A stretch of DNA of 6,842 bases from Patescibacteria group bacterium (GCA_018818905.1 JAHIRA010000071.1:1-6842); one strand, 5' to 3'. Shown: positions 1 to 6,033, counted from the stretch's first letter. Numbers and translations are program-made. The notes: generated from the sequence alone by a model not told the origin.

Positions 1-842
1 ATTCAAGAGATCAGGATATCAAATATCAATACAGTTCCAAGAATAATGAGAAAATGCCGGAAAAAACTTTTGATCTTCTTTTGGAAGCAATCAAATATTT
101 CAAACCAGATAAGGGATTGAGATTCACGACAGATGTGGCTCTTCCAAAGGGGTCTGGCTTGGCTGGATCAAGTGCTTTGATCATTGCAATTTGTGGAGCT
201 CTGAGGGAGTACACAAAAAAGAAAATTATGGATGAAGAATTGATAGAAATTGCCAGAAGTCTTGAAGAGAAAATCATTAAAACTACCGCAGGCTGGCAAG
301 ACTATTACCCAGCTATGTATGGAGGACTTAATATACTAGAATTTAACAACGAAGGAAGACATAGAAATTCAAACAGTATTTTGGGATCATTTCACAAGGA
401 ATTGGAAAACAAGTTGATACTTTGTTATACAGGAGAGCCACATTTTTCAGGTACGAACAATCAAGAAATTCTTGAGAAAAGAAAAGCTAGAGATAAAAAC
501 GTTATCGCAGCACTTGAAGCGGTCAAACAAACGGCCATAAAAATGAAGGAAGCTGTTATTTCTGAAGATCTGGAAGAGTTTGCCAAGCTCTTAAATGAAG
601 ATTGGGAGAATAGAAAGCTTTTGTCACCCAAAGTCACAACCAATCAGATTGAAAAGCTTATTGGAGCTTCGTTTGAAAAAGGGGCTAAGGCTGCTAGAGT
701 TTGTGGTGCTGGTGGGGGAGGTTGTATGGTTGTTTTGTCAAATGGAAATAGGTTTGAAATAGAAAACACCCTGAAAGAAAACGGAGCAGAAATCTTGGAT
801 TATGAGTTTGATTACAAAGGCCTTGACGTGAGAAGGGATTAA
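1..842 (+). CDS. GHMP-family sugar kinase (5' end outside window)
   Basis: The frame is open from the left edge (first full codon at 3) with no start before it, so the ATG at 54 is internal and the true start lies upstream. The ATP-binding GHMP motif PKGSGLAGSSA is encoded at 144-176. A TAGWQDYYPAMYGG segment around 285-326 carries the likely catalytic Asp of the Gln-Asp pair (codon 300-302). The C-terminal glycine-rich motif CGAGGGGC is at 702-725. About 280 residues are present and roughly 50 seem to be missing, which would fit a kinase of about 330 residues. Such enzymes phosphorylate a sugar, often at the anomeric carbon; heptose kinase HddA and fucokinases are relatives with similar motifs. 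The substrate cannot be read from the sequence. The gene ends in TAA 18 bases before the acetyltransferase gene. A nucleotidyltransferase three genes downstream could use its sugar-1-phosphate product, which is inference. Confidence 0.88.
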   Translation, partial: SRDQDIKYQYSSKNNEKMPEKTFDLLLEAIKYFKPDKGLRFTTDVALPKGSGLAGSSALIIAICGALREYTKKKIMDEELIEIARSLEEKIIKTTAGWQDYYPAMYGGLNILEFNNEGRHRNSNSILGSFHKELENKLILCYTGEPHFSGTNNQEILEKRKARDKNVIAALEAVKQTAIKMKEAVISEDLEEFAKLLNEDWENRKLLSPKVTTNQIEKLIGASFEKGAKAARVCGAGGGGCMVVLSNGNRFEIENTLKENGAEILDYEFDYKGLDVRRD

Positions 843-860
843 AAGCGATATTTATACACA

Positions 861-1346
861 ATGGATACAAGAGTTAGAAAAGCAAAAAAAGAAGATTTAG
901 ACCGTATCATTGAAATTAGCCTAAACTGTTTTTCTCAGGACAACAAAGATGAGCAAGAGGCTTATCGGTGGGTCTCTGCTACATTTGCTGCTTCTCCTAG
1001 AGTAGTTTATTTTGTTGCCGAAGCTGATGGTCAAGTGGCGGGCTATATTAACTGGATGCACATTGGCGGATTTAGATCAGGGGTAGTTGAGCTGGATCAG
1101 ATTGGAGTGCACTCAGATTTTCAGGGACAAGGATTGGGGCAAGTACTTCTCAAAGAATCGTTGAAAACGGTCAAGAAGATGTCACAAGAAGAGTTGGGTG
1201 TGCCGATTAGAGTAGTCAAAGTCGACACAGCAACCACCAACGCAGCCAAAGGATTTTATGAAAAACACCTCGGAGCCAAAGAAGAAGCGGTTCTAAAAGA
1301 TTTCTTCTATGGTGAAGATGAGGCTATTATGCTGAAACGATACTAG
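861..1346 (+). CDS. GNAT-family N-acetyltransferase
   Basis: The 161-residue length is typical of a single-domain GNAT acetyltransferase, which moves an acetyl group from acetyl-CoA to an amine. Motif A is clear: IGVHSDFQGQGLGQVLL (residues 81-97), with the CoA pyrophosphate-binding Q-x-x-G-x-G at 88-93. The following NAAKGFYEKHLGA segment (127-139) is the usual motif B, with a Tyr near the expected general-acid position. The N-terminal VRKAKKEDLDRIIEIS is a standard first strand and helix. The acceptor is not predictable; it could be a protein N-terminus, an amino sugar or a small metabolite. No Shine-Dalgarno precedes the ATG (upstream bases TTTATACACA). The gene sits 18 bases after the kinase and 24 before the aminotransferase, so co-transcription is likely. 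It ends in TAG, with a second in-frame TAG two codons later. Confidence 0.88.
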   Translation: MDTRVRKAKKEDLDRIIEISLNCFSQDNKDEQEAYRWVSATFAASPRVVYFVAEADGQVAGYINWMHIGGFRSGVVELDQIGVHSDFQGQGLGQVLLKESLKTVKKMSQEELGVPIRVVKVDTATTNAAKGFYEKHLGAKEEAVLKDFFYGEDEAIMLKRY

Positions 1347-1370
1347 ATATAGACTGCTAATCACTACCAA

Positions 1371-2570
1371 ATGAAAACTGTGAAGCTATCAAAACGTGCG
1401 ACAAACATGCAAGCCTCTCCCATCAGGAAGCTTTATGATGCGGCCAATGAAGCCAAAGAAAGGGGAACTCACATTTACCATGTCAATATTGGACAACCAG
1501 ATATCAAAACTCCCAAGTCTTTTGTCAAAGCCCTCAAAGAATTTGAACAAGATGTGATTGAATATGCGCCTTCACATGGCATGAAAGAGTGTCATGAGGC
1601 TTATCAGCGTTACTACCAAAACAAAAATATCAAACTCAAGCAATCCGAAATTGTTATCACGACGGGAGGGAGTGAGGCTATTGTTTTTGCTTTGGCCGCT
1701 GTCACAGACCCGGGTGATGAAGTCCTTGTCTTTGAACCTTTTTATACCAATTATAACGGTTTTGCCAGCATGGTTGGAACCAAGCTCAGGCCCATTACTT
1801 TGAATATTAATGATGGTTTTCACCTGCCAGATTCTTCTGAAATTGAATCAAAGATCAGTCAGAAAACCAAGGCTATTTTGCTTTGTAATCCCAACAATCC
1901 AACCGGAACAGTTTATACCAAGAAAGAACTTGACGCCGTGGTCAAGATTGCTGAGAAATATAATCTTTTTTTGATTGCCGATGAGGTTTACTCAGATTTT
2001 GTTTTCAGTGGCAAACACAAAAGCTTGTTACAGTATCCTCAAGTAGAAGACAAAGTTATTGTCATTGATAGTGTTTCCAAGAAATATTCTTCTTGCGGAG
2101 TGCGAATTGGTGCCTTTATTTCCAGAAACCAAGATTTAATTGCCACCGCTATTAAACTCGGTCAAGCCCGTCTATCAGTGGCCACTATCGAGCAGCGAGC
2201 TGCTGCCAAAATGATTGGCAAACAAGAAAACTATCTCAAAAAAACTGTGGCCGAGTATCAGAAAAGGCGAGATGTAGTTTTTGAAGAGTTGCAGAAAATA
2301 AAGGGAGTCACACTTAGTAAACCCGAAGGCGCTTTTTACAATATTGTCGGTTTGCCCATTAAAGACGCTGAGCACTTTGCCAAATGGCTTCTAGAAGAAT
2401 TTTCGTACCAAGGAGCAACTGTCATGGTCGCCCCGGCAGAAGGATTCTATGCTACCAAGGGTAAAGGCAAAAATGAAATTAGAATTGCCTATGTACTCAA
2501 GAGTAGCGACATGAGAAAAGCCATGAAGATACTTGAGAAGGGCCTTGAGGAATACCAAAAAAATAATTAG
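1371..2570 (+). CDS. class I/II PLP-dependent aminotransferase, aspartate aminotransferase-like
   Basis: The 399-residue protein has the fold type I aminotransferase landmarks in order. They are NIGQPDIKTP (39-48), the TTGGSEAI cofactor-phosphate loop (97-104), NPNNPTG (173-179), ADEVYSD with the pyridine-binding Asp204, and SVSKKYSSCGVRIG with Schiff-base Lys237 and Arg245. The substrate-carboxylate Arg371 lies in EIRIAYV. The start ASPIRKLYDAANEAKERG resembles a bacterial aminotransferase group usually annotated as aspartate or broad-specificity. The SSCG version of the motif after the lysine differs from the TGWRIG of many AspB proteins. It probably transfers amino groups between an amino acid and 2-oxoglutarate in the cytoplasm; exact specificity is unknown. 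It is not a DegT/DnrJ sugar aminotransferase, which weakens the idea that it makes an amino sugar with its neighbours. No Shine-Dalgarno is visible before the ATG. Confidence 0.92.
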   Translation: MKTVKLSKRATNMQASPIRKLYDAANEAKERGTHIYHVNIGQPDIKTPKSFVKALKEFEQDVIEYAPSHGMKECHEAYQRYYQNKNIKLKQSEIVITTGGSEAIVFALAAVTDPGDEVLVFEPFYTNYNGFASMVGTKLRPITLNINDGFHLPDSSEIESKISQKTKAILLCNPNNPTGTVYTKKELDAVVKIAEKYNLFLIADEVYSDFVFSGKHKSLLQYPQVEDKVIVIDSVSKKYSSCGVRIGAFISRNQDLIATAIKLGQARLSVATIEQRAAAKMIGKQENYLKKTVAEYQKRRDVVFEELQKIKGVTLSKPEGAFYNIVGLPIKDAEHFAKWLLEEFSYQGATVMVAPAEGFYATKGKGKNEIRIAYVLKSSDMRKAMKILEKGLEEYQKNN

Positions 2571-2582
2571 AACATAACAAAC

Positions 2583-3314
2583 ATGAAAGTTGTAATTGCT
2601 GCTGCTGGCAAGGGAACGCGGATGGGAGAGTTAACCAAGCATCAACCCAAGCATGTTATTCCGATTCTAGGAAAACCTTTTATCTATTATCTGGTAAGCC
2701 ATCTACGAGAAGCAGGGTATTTGGACATTGTGGTGGTGACAGGATATCAAAGTGATAAGATTGATCATTTTCTAGCAGGCTACAATCACAACATCAAGAC
2801 AGTCAATCAGTTTAAGGTTCTGGGAGACAAAGTTTATGGCACGGCTTGCCCAGTCAAAGCTGCCAAATCTTTTATTGGTAATGAGAATTTTATTCTCATC
2901 AATGGCGATGCTCTCATCTCAAAAAGGGATCTGAAGGCTTTTGATATCGATGATGATTATTGTTATCTTTCGTCTATAGAAAGCCAAAAACCAGAAAAAT
3001 ACGGGGTCGTGATTTCTCGGGGGGAATACTTGGAGAGAATTGACGAGAAGCCGGAACGGCCAAGCTCAAATCTTGTTAATTGTGGGTTTTACAAGCTAAC
3101 TCCTGATATTTTTTCTGAGCTAGAGAAGCTTGAGAAGTCTTCACGTGGGGAGTATGAAATTGTTGACGCAATTACTAGTTTGGCCAAACAAAAAAAGGTG
3201 AAGGTGAAGAGAATTAAGGATTATTGGCTAGATTTCGGCTCGCCAGAAGATATCGACAAAGTCGAAAGATTCTTAACTAATAAAGCCGCTGAAAAAGTTT
3301 ATCGCTTACCATAA
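2583..3314 (+). CDS. sugar-1-phosphate nucleotidyltransferase (NTP_transferase family)
   Basis: This 243-residue protein is a lone nucleotidyltransferase domain with no C-terminal left-handed helix acyltransferase region. It begins with the nucleotide-binding signature AAAGKGTRMGELTKHQPKH (6-24), including the likely catalytic Lys23. Next come YGTACPVKAA (85-94), the metal-binding INGDA (106-110, Asp109), KPEKYGVVI (137-145), a RIDEKPERP segment (152-160), GEYEIVDAI (189-197) and WLDFGSPEDI with a second metal-binding Asp217. Family members join NTP and a sugar-1-phosphate into NDP-sugar plus pyrophosphate (RmlA, GalU, HddC and archaeal UDP-GlcNAc pyrophosphorylase types). Base and sugar specificity cannot be assigned here. 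It lies 12 bases after the aminotransferase gene in the same frame, and its TAA overlaps the next ATG by one base, implying translational coupling. A GHMP kinase three genes upstream is a plausible source of substrate. Confidence 0.9.
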   Translation: MKVVIAAAGKGTRMGELTKHQPKHVIPILGKPFIYYLVSHLREAGYLDIVVVTGYQSDKIDHFLAGYNHNIKTVNQFKVLGDKVYGTACPVKAAKSFIGNENFILINGDALISKRDLKAFDIDDDYCYLSSIESQKPEKYGVVISRGEYLERIDEKPERPSSNLVNCGFYKLTPDIFSELEKLEKSSRGEYEIVDAITSLAKQKKVKVKRIKDYWLDFGSPEDIDKVERFLTNKAAEKVYRLP

Positions 3315-3916
3315 TGAAATTAACCGCAGACCTAGACGAGGTGGTGAAGGCTCTCAATGACAATCAGGTTGTTGCTTTTCCAACTGAGACATCCTATGGT
3401 TTTTTGGGTAACGCTACAAAGCAAGTAGTCATTCAGAAGATTCTTGACATTAAGGGAAGATCTTTTGACAATCCTCTTTCAGTTTTGGTTAGGGATGAAG
3501 AACAGGCACAGAAGTTAGTAGACTTTGATAGTCGAACACAAGGCTTGTTCGATCATTTTTTACCCGGACCTCTGACTATTATTGCCCGAACTCAAAAAGA
3601 GATCAGAGGAGTCAGCAAAAACGGAACTCTAGCCCTAAGAATTTCATCAAAACCAGAGATAGATAGTATTTTCAAAGAAATTGATTTTCCTCTGACGGCG
3701 ACTTCAGCTAACCTCAGCGGTAAAAAGGATCTTTACAGCCATGATGAAGTTGTGAGAACATATAAGACAAGAGCATTTAAACCAGATTTAGTCTATCAGG
3801 GCGGGGAAGTTGAGGAACGTAAGCCATCAACAATTGTAGATGTTTCCCAGCAGAAAATGAAACTTGTTCGTCAAGGAGAAATTGACTTCACAGAGATCCA
3901 GAGAATTGACAGATAG
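3314..3916 (+). CDS. tsaC: L-threonylcarbamoyladenylate synthase (Sua5/YrdC/TsaC family)
   Basis: The 200-residue protein is a single YrdC-like domain, about the length of TsaC, without the C-terminal Sua5 extension. Visible motifs are FPTETSYGFLGNA (22-34), KGRSFDNPLSVLV (47-59), FLPGPLTII (82-90), LALRISSKP (106-114), TATSANLSG (128-136) and KPSTIVDVS (170-178). The family makes threonylcarbamoyl-AMP from threonine, bicarbonate and ATP, the first step of t6A formation at position 37 of tRNAs reading ANN codons. The residue before YG is Ser rather than the common Val, a small variation next to the active site. The ATG shares its A with the nucleotidyltransferase stop, so the gene is probably translated by re-initiation and closes the upstream operon. 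It ends in TAG. The symbol follows from domain architecture; the name sua5 would serve equally well. Confidence 0.92.
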   Translation: MKLTADLDEVVKALNDNQVVAFPTETSYGFLGNATKQVVIQKILDIKGRSFDNPLSVLVRDEEQAQKLVDFDSRTQGLFDHFLPGPLTIIARTQKEIRGVSKNGTLALRISSKPEIDSIFKEIDFPLTATSANLSGKKDLYSHDEVVRTYKTRAFKPDLVYQGGEVEERKPSTIVDVSQQKMKLVRQGEIDFTEIQRIDR

Positions 3917-3918
3917 TG

Positions 3919-4012
3919 TTAAATTTTTAATCCTCCTACGCTAAAGCTTTGGCGGATGGGTCGAGTCCAGAGCTTGCACTGGGGTTTATACCGTTGATTT
4001 CACAATTCAGGG
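3919..4012. repeat. Tandem imperfect palindromes in the tsaC-glyA spacer
   Basis: The 132-base spacer contains adjacent imperfect palindromes. The first is centred at 3946.5, with the core GCTAAAGCTTTGGC (3940-3953) and partial pairing out to 3933-3960. The second is centred at 3974.5, with CCAG/CTGG arms (3967-3970 and 3979-3982) and an inner GC/GC separated by one A/A mismatch. The third is weaker, centred near 4002, pairing TTGATT with AATTCA around the loop CAC. A small TTAAA/TTTAA repeat (3919-3930) precedes them. No long T tract follows any hairpin, so a standard terminator is not supported. The first element contains TCCTACGCT, repeated exactly in the palindrome after the tRNA. They could be an intergenic repeat family or the leader RNA of glyA. 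Confidence 0.5.
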
Positions 4013-4022
4013 CTTGAATATT
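3994..4022 (+). promoter_or_regulatory. Weak promoter candidate for glyA
   Basis: TTGATT (3994-3999) and AATATT (4017-4022) are separated by 17 bases. Each matches 4 of 6 consensus positions of a housekeeping sigma-factor promoter. Transcription would begin near 4029, about 20 bases before the glyA ATG. The -35 element overlaps the third weak hairpin of the spacer. In AT-rich DNA such a match is not rare, so this is only a candidate; glyA might instead be read from the upstream operon. Confidence 0.25.
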
Positions 4023-4048
4023 GAAGACTATTAATCAAAATTGACTTC

Positions 4049-5275
4049 ATGCAGTACCTACAAAAAAATGATCGTCAAATCTACAATTTGATTCAAAAAG
4101 AGGAGAAGCGTCAGTACTCAGAAGTTCGTCTAATTCCATCAGAAAACTACACCTCCAAAGCTGTCATGGAAGCAAGTGGGTCAGTTCTGACCAACAAGTA
4201 TTCTGAAGGCTACGCTGGCAAGCGCTACTATCAAGGACAGGTTTATATAGATGAGATTGAAATCTTGGCCAAAACAAGAGCCGAGGAACTCTTTAAAGTG
4301 TCCCACGCCAACGTTCAGCCGTATTCCGGTTCACCAGCCAATTTGGCTTGCTATATGGCTCTTCTAGAGCCCGGTGACAAGATTATGGGTATGACTTTAA
4401 CCTCTGGTGGTCATTTAACTCATGGGGCGTCTGTGAGTGCAATTGGGAAGCTTTTTGAAATTGTTCCCTATACTGTCTCAGAAAAAACCGGCCTTCTTGA
4501 TTTTGATGAGCTGGAAAAAATTGCCATCAAAGAGAAACCCAAACTAATCATTGCTGGTTACACAGCCTATCCCAGAAAAGTAAGTTTCTCAAAATTCAAA
4601 GCTATTGCCAAGAAAGTGGGGGCCTATCTTCACGCGGACATTGCTCATATATCTGGCCTAATTGTGTCTGGTGAGCACCCTTCACCATCTCCACATGCCG
4701 ACACTATTATGACTACGACGCACAAGTCTCTTCGTGGACCCAGGGGAGCTATGATTATGTGCAATAGTAAACTCGCCCAAGACATCGACCGAGCCGTGTT
4801 CCCTGGTCTACAGGGCGGGCCACATGACAATACAACTGCAGCTATTGCTGTGGCTCTCAAAGAGGCTCTTGGCTCTGATTTCAGGAAGTATGGGAAGCAA
4901 GTCGTCAGAAATGCCCAAGCTTTGGCTGAGGGATTACAAGAAATCGGTCTCAAGCTTTCAACCGGTGGCACTGACACTCATTTGATTCTAGCTGATGTGA
5001 CCCCGCTGGGTCTAATAGGTAAACAAGCAGCTGTTGCGCTAGAAAAGGCTGGCCTGATCGTTAACGCTAACACTATTCCTTTTGACAAAAGGTCTCCTTT
5101 TAGTCCTTCCGGCATTCGACTTGGCACACCGGCTATCACTACTCTAGGAATGAAAGAAAAAGAAATGAAGGAAATCGTAAAATTTATCAAGGAGGTCTTT
5201 GACCATGTTGACAATGATAGAAAACTCAAGCAAGTCAGGAAAGAAGTTGAAGAGTTTATGGCTAGCTATAGATAA
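4049..5275 (+). CDS. glyA: serine hydroxymethyltransferase
   Basis: At 408 residues the protein is close to the usual bacterial length of about 415. It interconverts serine and glycine, passing a one-carbon unit to tetrahydrofolate, in the cytoplasm with PLP. Visible landmarks are LIPSENYTS (28-36), YSEGYAGKRYYQG (51-63), HANVQPYSGSPANLA (86-100), SGGHLTHG (119-126), HADIAHISGL (195-204, with Asp197 and His200) and TTTHKSLRGPRG (222-233) holding Schiff-base Lys226. FPGLQGGPHDNTTAA (251-265) and SGIRLGTPAITTLGM (354-368) follow. The GPHDN and AHISGL forms lean toward the eukaryotic style (GPHNH, AHISGL) rather than the common bacterial GPLMH and AHIAGL. The start is fixed by an in-frame TGA at 4022-4024 with no earlier ATG after it. 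No Shine-Dalgarno is seen. A tRNA-Leu gene begins 13 bases after the TAA stop. Confidence 0.97.
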   Translation: MQYLQKNDRQIYNLIQKEEKRQYSEVRLIPSENYTSKAVMEASGSVLTNKYSEGYAGKRYYQGQVYIDEIEILAKTRAEELFKVSHANVQPYSGSPANLACYMALLEPGDKIMGMTLTSGGHLTHGASVSAIGKLFEIVPYTVSEKTGLLDFDELEKIAIKEKPKLIIAGYTAYPRKVSFSKFKAIAKKVGAYLHADIAHISGLIVSGEHPSPSPHADTIMTTTHKSLRGPRGAMIMCNSKLAQDIDRAVFPGLQGGPHDNTTAAIAVALKEALGSDFRKYGKQVVRNAQALAEGLQEIGLKLSTGGTDTHLILADVTPLGLIGKQAAVALEKAGLIVNANTIPFDKRSPFSPSGIRLGTPAITTLGMKEKEMKEIVKFIKEVFDHVDNDRKLKQVRKEVEEFMASYR

Positions 5276-5276
5276 T
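5247..5276 (+). promoter_or_regulatory. Promoter candidate for tRNA-Leu inside the glyA 3' end
   Basis: TTGAAG (5247-5252, 4 of 6 consensus matches) and GATAAT (5271-5276, 5 of 6) are 18 bases apart. The predicted start near 5283 would be about 6 bases ahead of the tRNA. The -35 lies in glyA coding sequence and the -10 overlaps the glyA stop codon. It would let the tRNA be made independently of glyA. Co-transcription with glyA and processing remains an alternative. Confidence 0.35.
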
Positions 5277-5288
5277 TCATCCCCATAA

Positions 5289-5373
5289 GCCGAAGTGGCG
5301 GAATTGGTAGACGCGCAGCGTTCAGGGCGCTGTCTCGCTTTGCGAGGTGTGAGTTCAAGTCTCACCTTCGGCA
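5289..5373 (+). tRNA. tRNA-Leu, anticodon CAG
   Basis: A complete class II cloverleaf can be folded by hand. The acceptor stem GCCGAAG (5289-5295) pairs perfectly with CTTCGGC (5366-5372), followed by discriminator A at 5373. The D arm has GCG/CGC with the AATTGGTAGA-type loop. The anticodon stem CAGCG/CGCTG (5316-5320, 5328-5332) encloses TTCAGGG, giving anticodon CAG at 5323-5325, which reads CUG leucine codons. The long variable arm is CTCGC-TTT-GCGAG (5334-5346), as expected for leucine. The T arm is GTGAG-TTCAAGT-CTCAC (5349-5365). The 3' CCA is not encoded (the genome continues CG after the A), so a CCA-adding enzyme is required. An apparent 61-codon frame starting at 5295 is only the tRNA read as protein. 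Confidence 0.97.
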
Positions 5374-5377
5374 CGTC

Positions 5378-5448
5378 GAAACAATGCTCCGGGTTACGTC
5401 AATTCCTACGCTTCGCTCCGGAATTGACTCCACCCTCCGCATTGTTTC
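5378..5448. repeat. 71-base nested palindrome immediately after tRNA-Leu
   Basis: The segment is symmetric about base 5413 with no bulges. From outside in, the outer arm GAAACAATGC (5378-5387) pairs with GCATTGTTTC (5439-5448). A 3x3 internal loop TCC/TCC follows, then GGGT with ACCC (5391-5394, 5432-5435), then loop TAC/TCC. GTCAATTCC pairs with GGAATTGAC (5398-5406, 5420-5428), then another TAC/TCC loop, then GC/GC around a short apical loop. That gives 25 pairs in 35 opposed positions. No T tract follows, so it is not a typical intrinsic terminator. It lies 4 bases from the tRNA 3' end and 78 bases before the Nudix gene. Candidate identities are a REP- or MITE-like mobile palindrome, or a structured RNA or processing signal. 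The geometry is certain; the role is not. Confidence 0.8.
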
Positions 5449-5493
5449 TCCTCTCAGAAAATAGCTCTTGGACCAGATAGAAGGGCTGACACT

Positions 5494-5503
5494 AAACTAG
5501 TTT
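5494..5503. repeat. Short perfect palindrome AAACTAGTTT before the Nudix gene
   Basis: AAACTAGTTT is a 10-base perfect palindrome 23 bases before the Nudix start. It is flanked by the wider inverted pair CTCTTG (5465-5470) and CAAGAG (5504-5509). It might be a regulator site, but palindromes this short arise by chance and no confident promoter is seen beside it. The rest of 5449-5526 shows nothing recognisable. Confidence 0.25.
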
Positions 5504-5526
5504 CAAGAGAAAAATAATAATTTCCA

Positions 5527-6033
5527 ATGACGTCACCTAGTCTTGAAGAAATTGACAATTTGAGGAAGAAGAGTTTGCGACCGGTAGTGGTGGGGTGTTT
5601 TGTGAATGAAGGGCGCATTTTGTTTGTCTATAAGTCAAAACATGATTTGTGGCAATTACCACAAGGAGGAGTCAAAAACAAAGAAAAGATGCCCGATGCC
5701 TTTGTGAGAGAAATGGGCGAGGAGTTGGGAGAAGATTTTGTTAAGAAAGCTTTGGAGCCACAATTTTTTGGTGAAGATCAACTAGAATTTCCGCCATACC
5801 TTCATGGATCAAGAAAGCTTCAGGCAGATGATGGCAATGAGATAGAAATGATTGGCAAGGCTTACCTTTTCTGTCAGGCTCAAACATCCGAAACTGATCT
5901 TGATATTACCAAGTCAGAGTTTGATGATTATAAATGGATTCCCATTGATGAAGCCAGAAGTTTTGCGGAAGAGAATATTTATCAAAAAGGAAAGCAAAGA
6001 ATGACTCTAAAAGTTATAGATGGTTTAGCATAG
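5527..6033 (+). CDS. Nudix hydrolase, RppH-like
   Basis: The 168-residue protein contains a full Nudix box. Gly47-x5-Glu53-x7-Arg61-Glu62-Met63-x-Glu65-Glu66-x-Gly68 binds the metal and water that cut a nucleoside diphosphate-linked substrate. The residue after Gly68 is Glu69 instead of the usual hydrophobic one. The preceding RPVVVG strand and WQLPQGGV (42-49), and the later EFDDYKWIPIDEA, resemble RppH/IalA-type enzymes that remove pyrophosphate from mRNA 5' ends or cleave diadenosine polyphosphates. The match is by motif only, so another Nudix substrate is possible. An insertion-like stretch (about residues 80-105, including PPYLHGSRKL) separates the Nudix box from the later strands. The start is bounded by an in-frame TAA at 5518-5520 and lacks a Shine-Dalgarno. 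A strong intrinsic terminator follows the TAG stop, so transcription of this gene appears to end here. Confidence 0.9.
   Translation: MTSPSLEEIDNLRKKSLRPVVVGCFVNEGRILFVYKSKHDLWQLPQGGVKNKEKMPDAFVREMGEELGEDFVKKALEPQFFGEDQLEFPPYLHGSRKLQADDGNEIEMIGKAYLFCQAQTSETDLDITKSEFDDYKWIPIDEARSFAEENIYQKGKQRMTLKVIDGLA

Noticed and set aside
54..56. ATG at 54 as the start of the GHMP kinase
   Set aside because: The frame is open upstream to the window edge, and the N-terminal part of the family is missing, so this ATG is internal.
2568..2585. Readthrough fusion of the aminotransferase and nucleotidyltransferase (same frame, one TAG and four codons apart)
   Set aside because: Both proteins are complete at both ends, and the three neighbouring gene pairs sharing a frame can be chance. 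No recoding signal was seen.
3139..3151. Possible parS-like site around TTCACGTG in the nucleotidyltransferase gene
   Set aside because: Only the left half and core match the canonical parS palindrome. The right half (GGG) does not, and the site is inside a conserved coding region.
3917..4048. Glycine or tetrahydrofolate riboswitch before glyA
   Set aside because: The region has hairpins, but I could not find the conserved cores of either class, so no known riboswitch is claimed.
4645..4977. 110-codon minus-strand frame inside glyA
   Set aside because: It is the complement of strongly conserved GlyA coding sequence, with no independent motif or start signal. The other minus-strand frames inside genes were dismissed for the same reason.
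5378..5448. Ordinary intrinsic terminator for the glyA-tRNA unit
   Set aside because: The right arm is followed by TCCTCTCAG instead of a T tract, and the interrupted long stem does not look like a compact GC-rich terminator hairpin.
5295..5480. 61-codon frame beginning MAELVDAQRSG over the tRNA and palindrome
   Set aside because: It is the tRNA-Leu read as protein. The first 26 codons are tRNA sequence and the rest crosses the palindrome, with no protein-like character.
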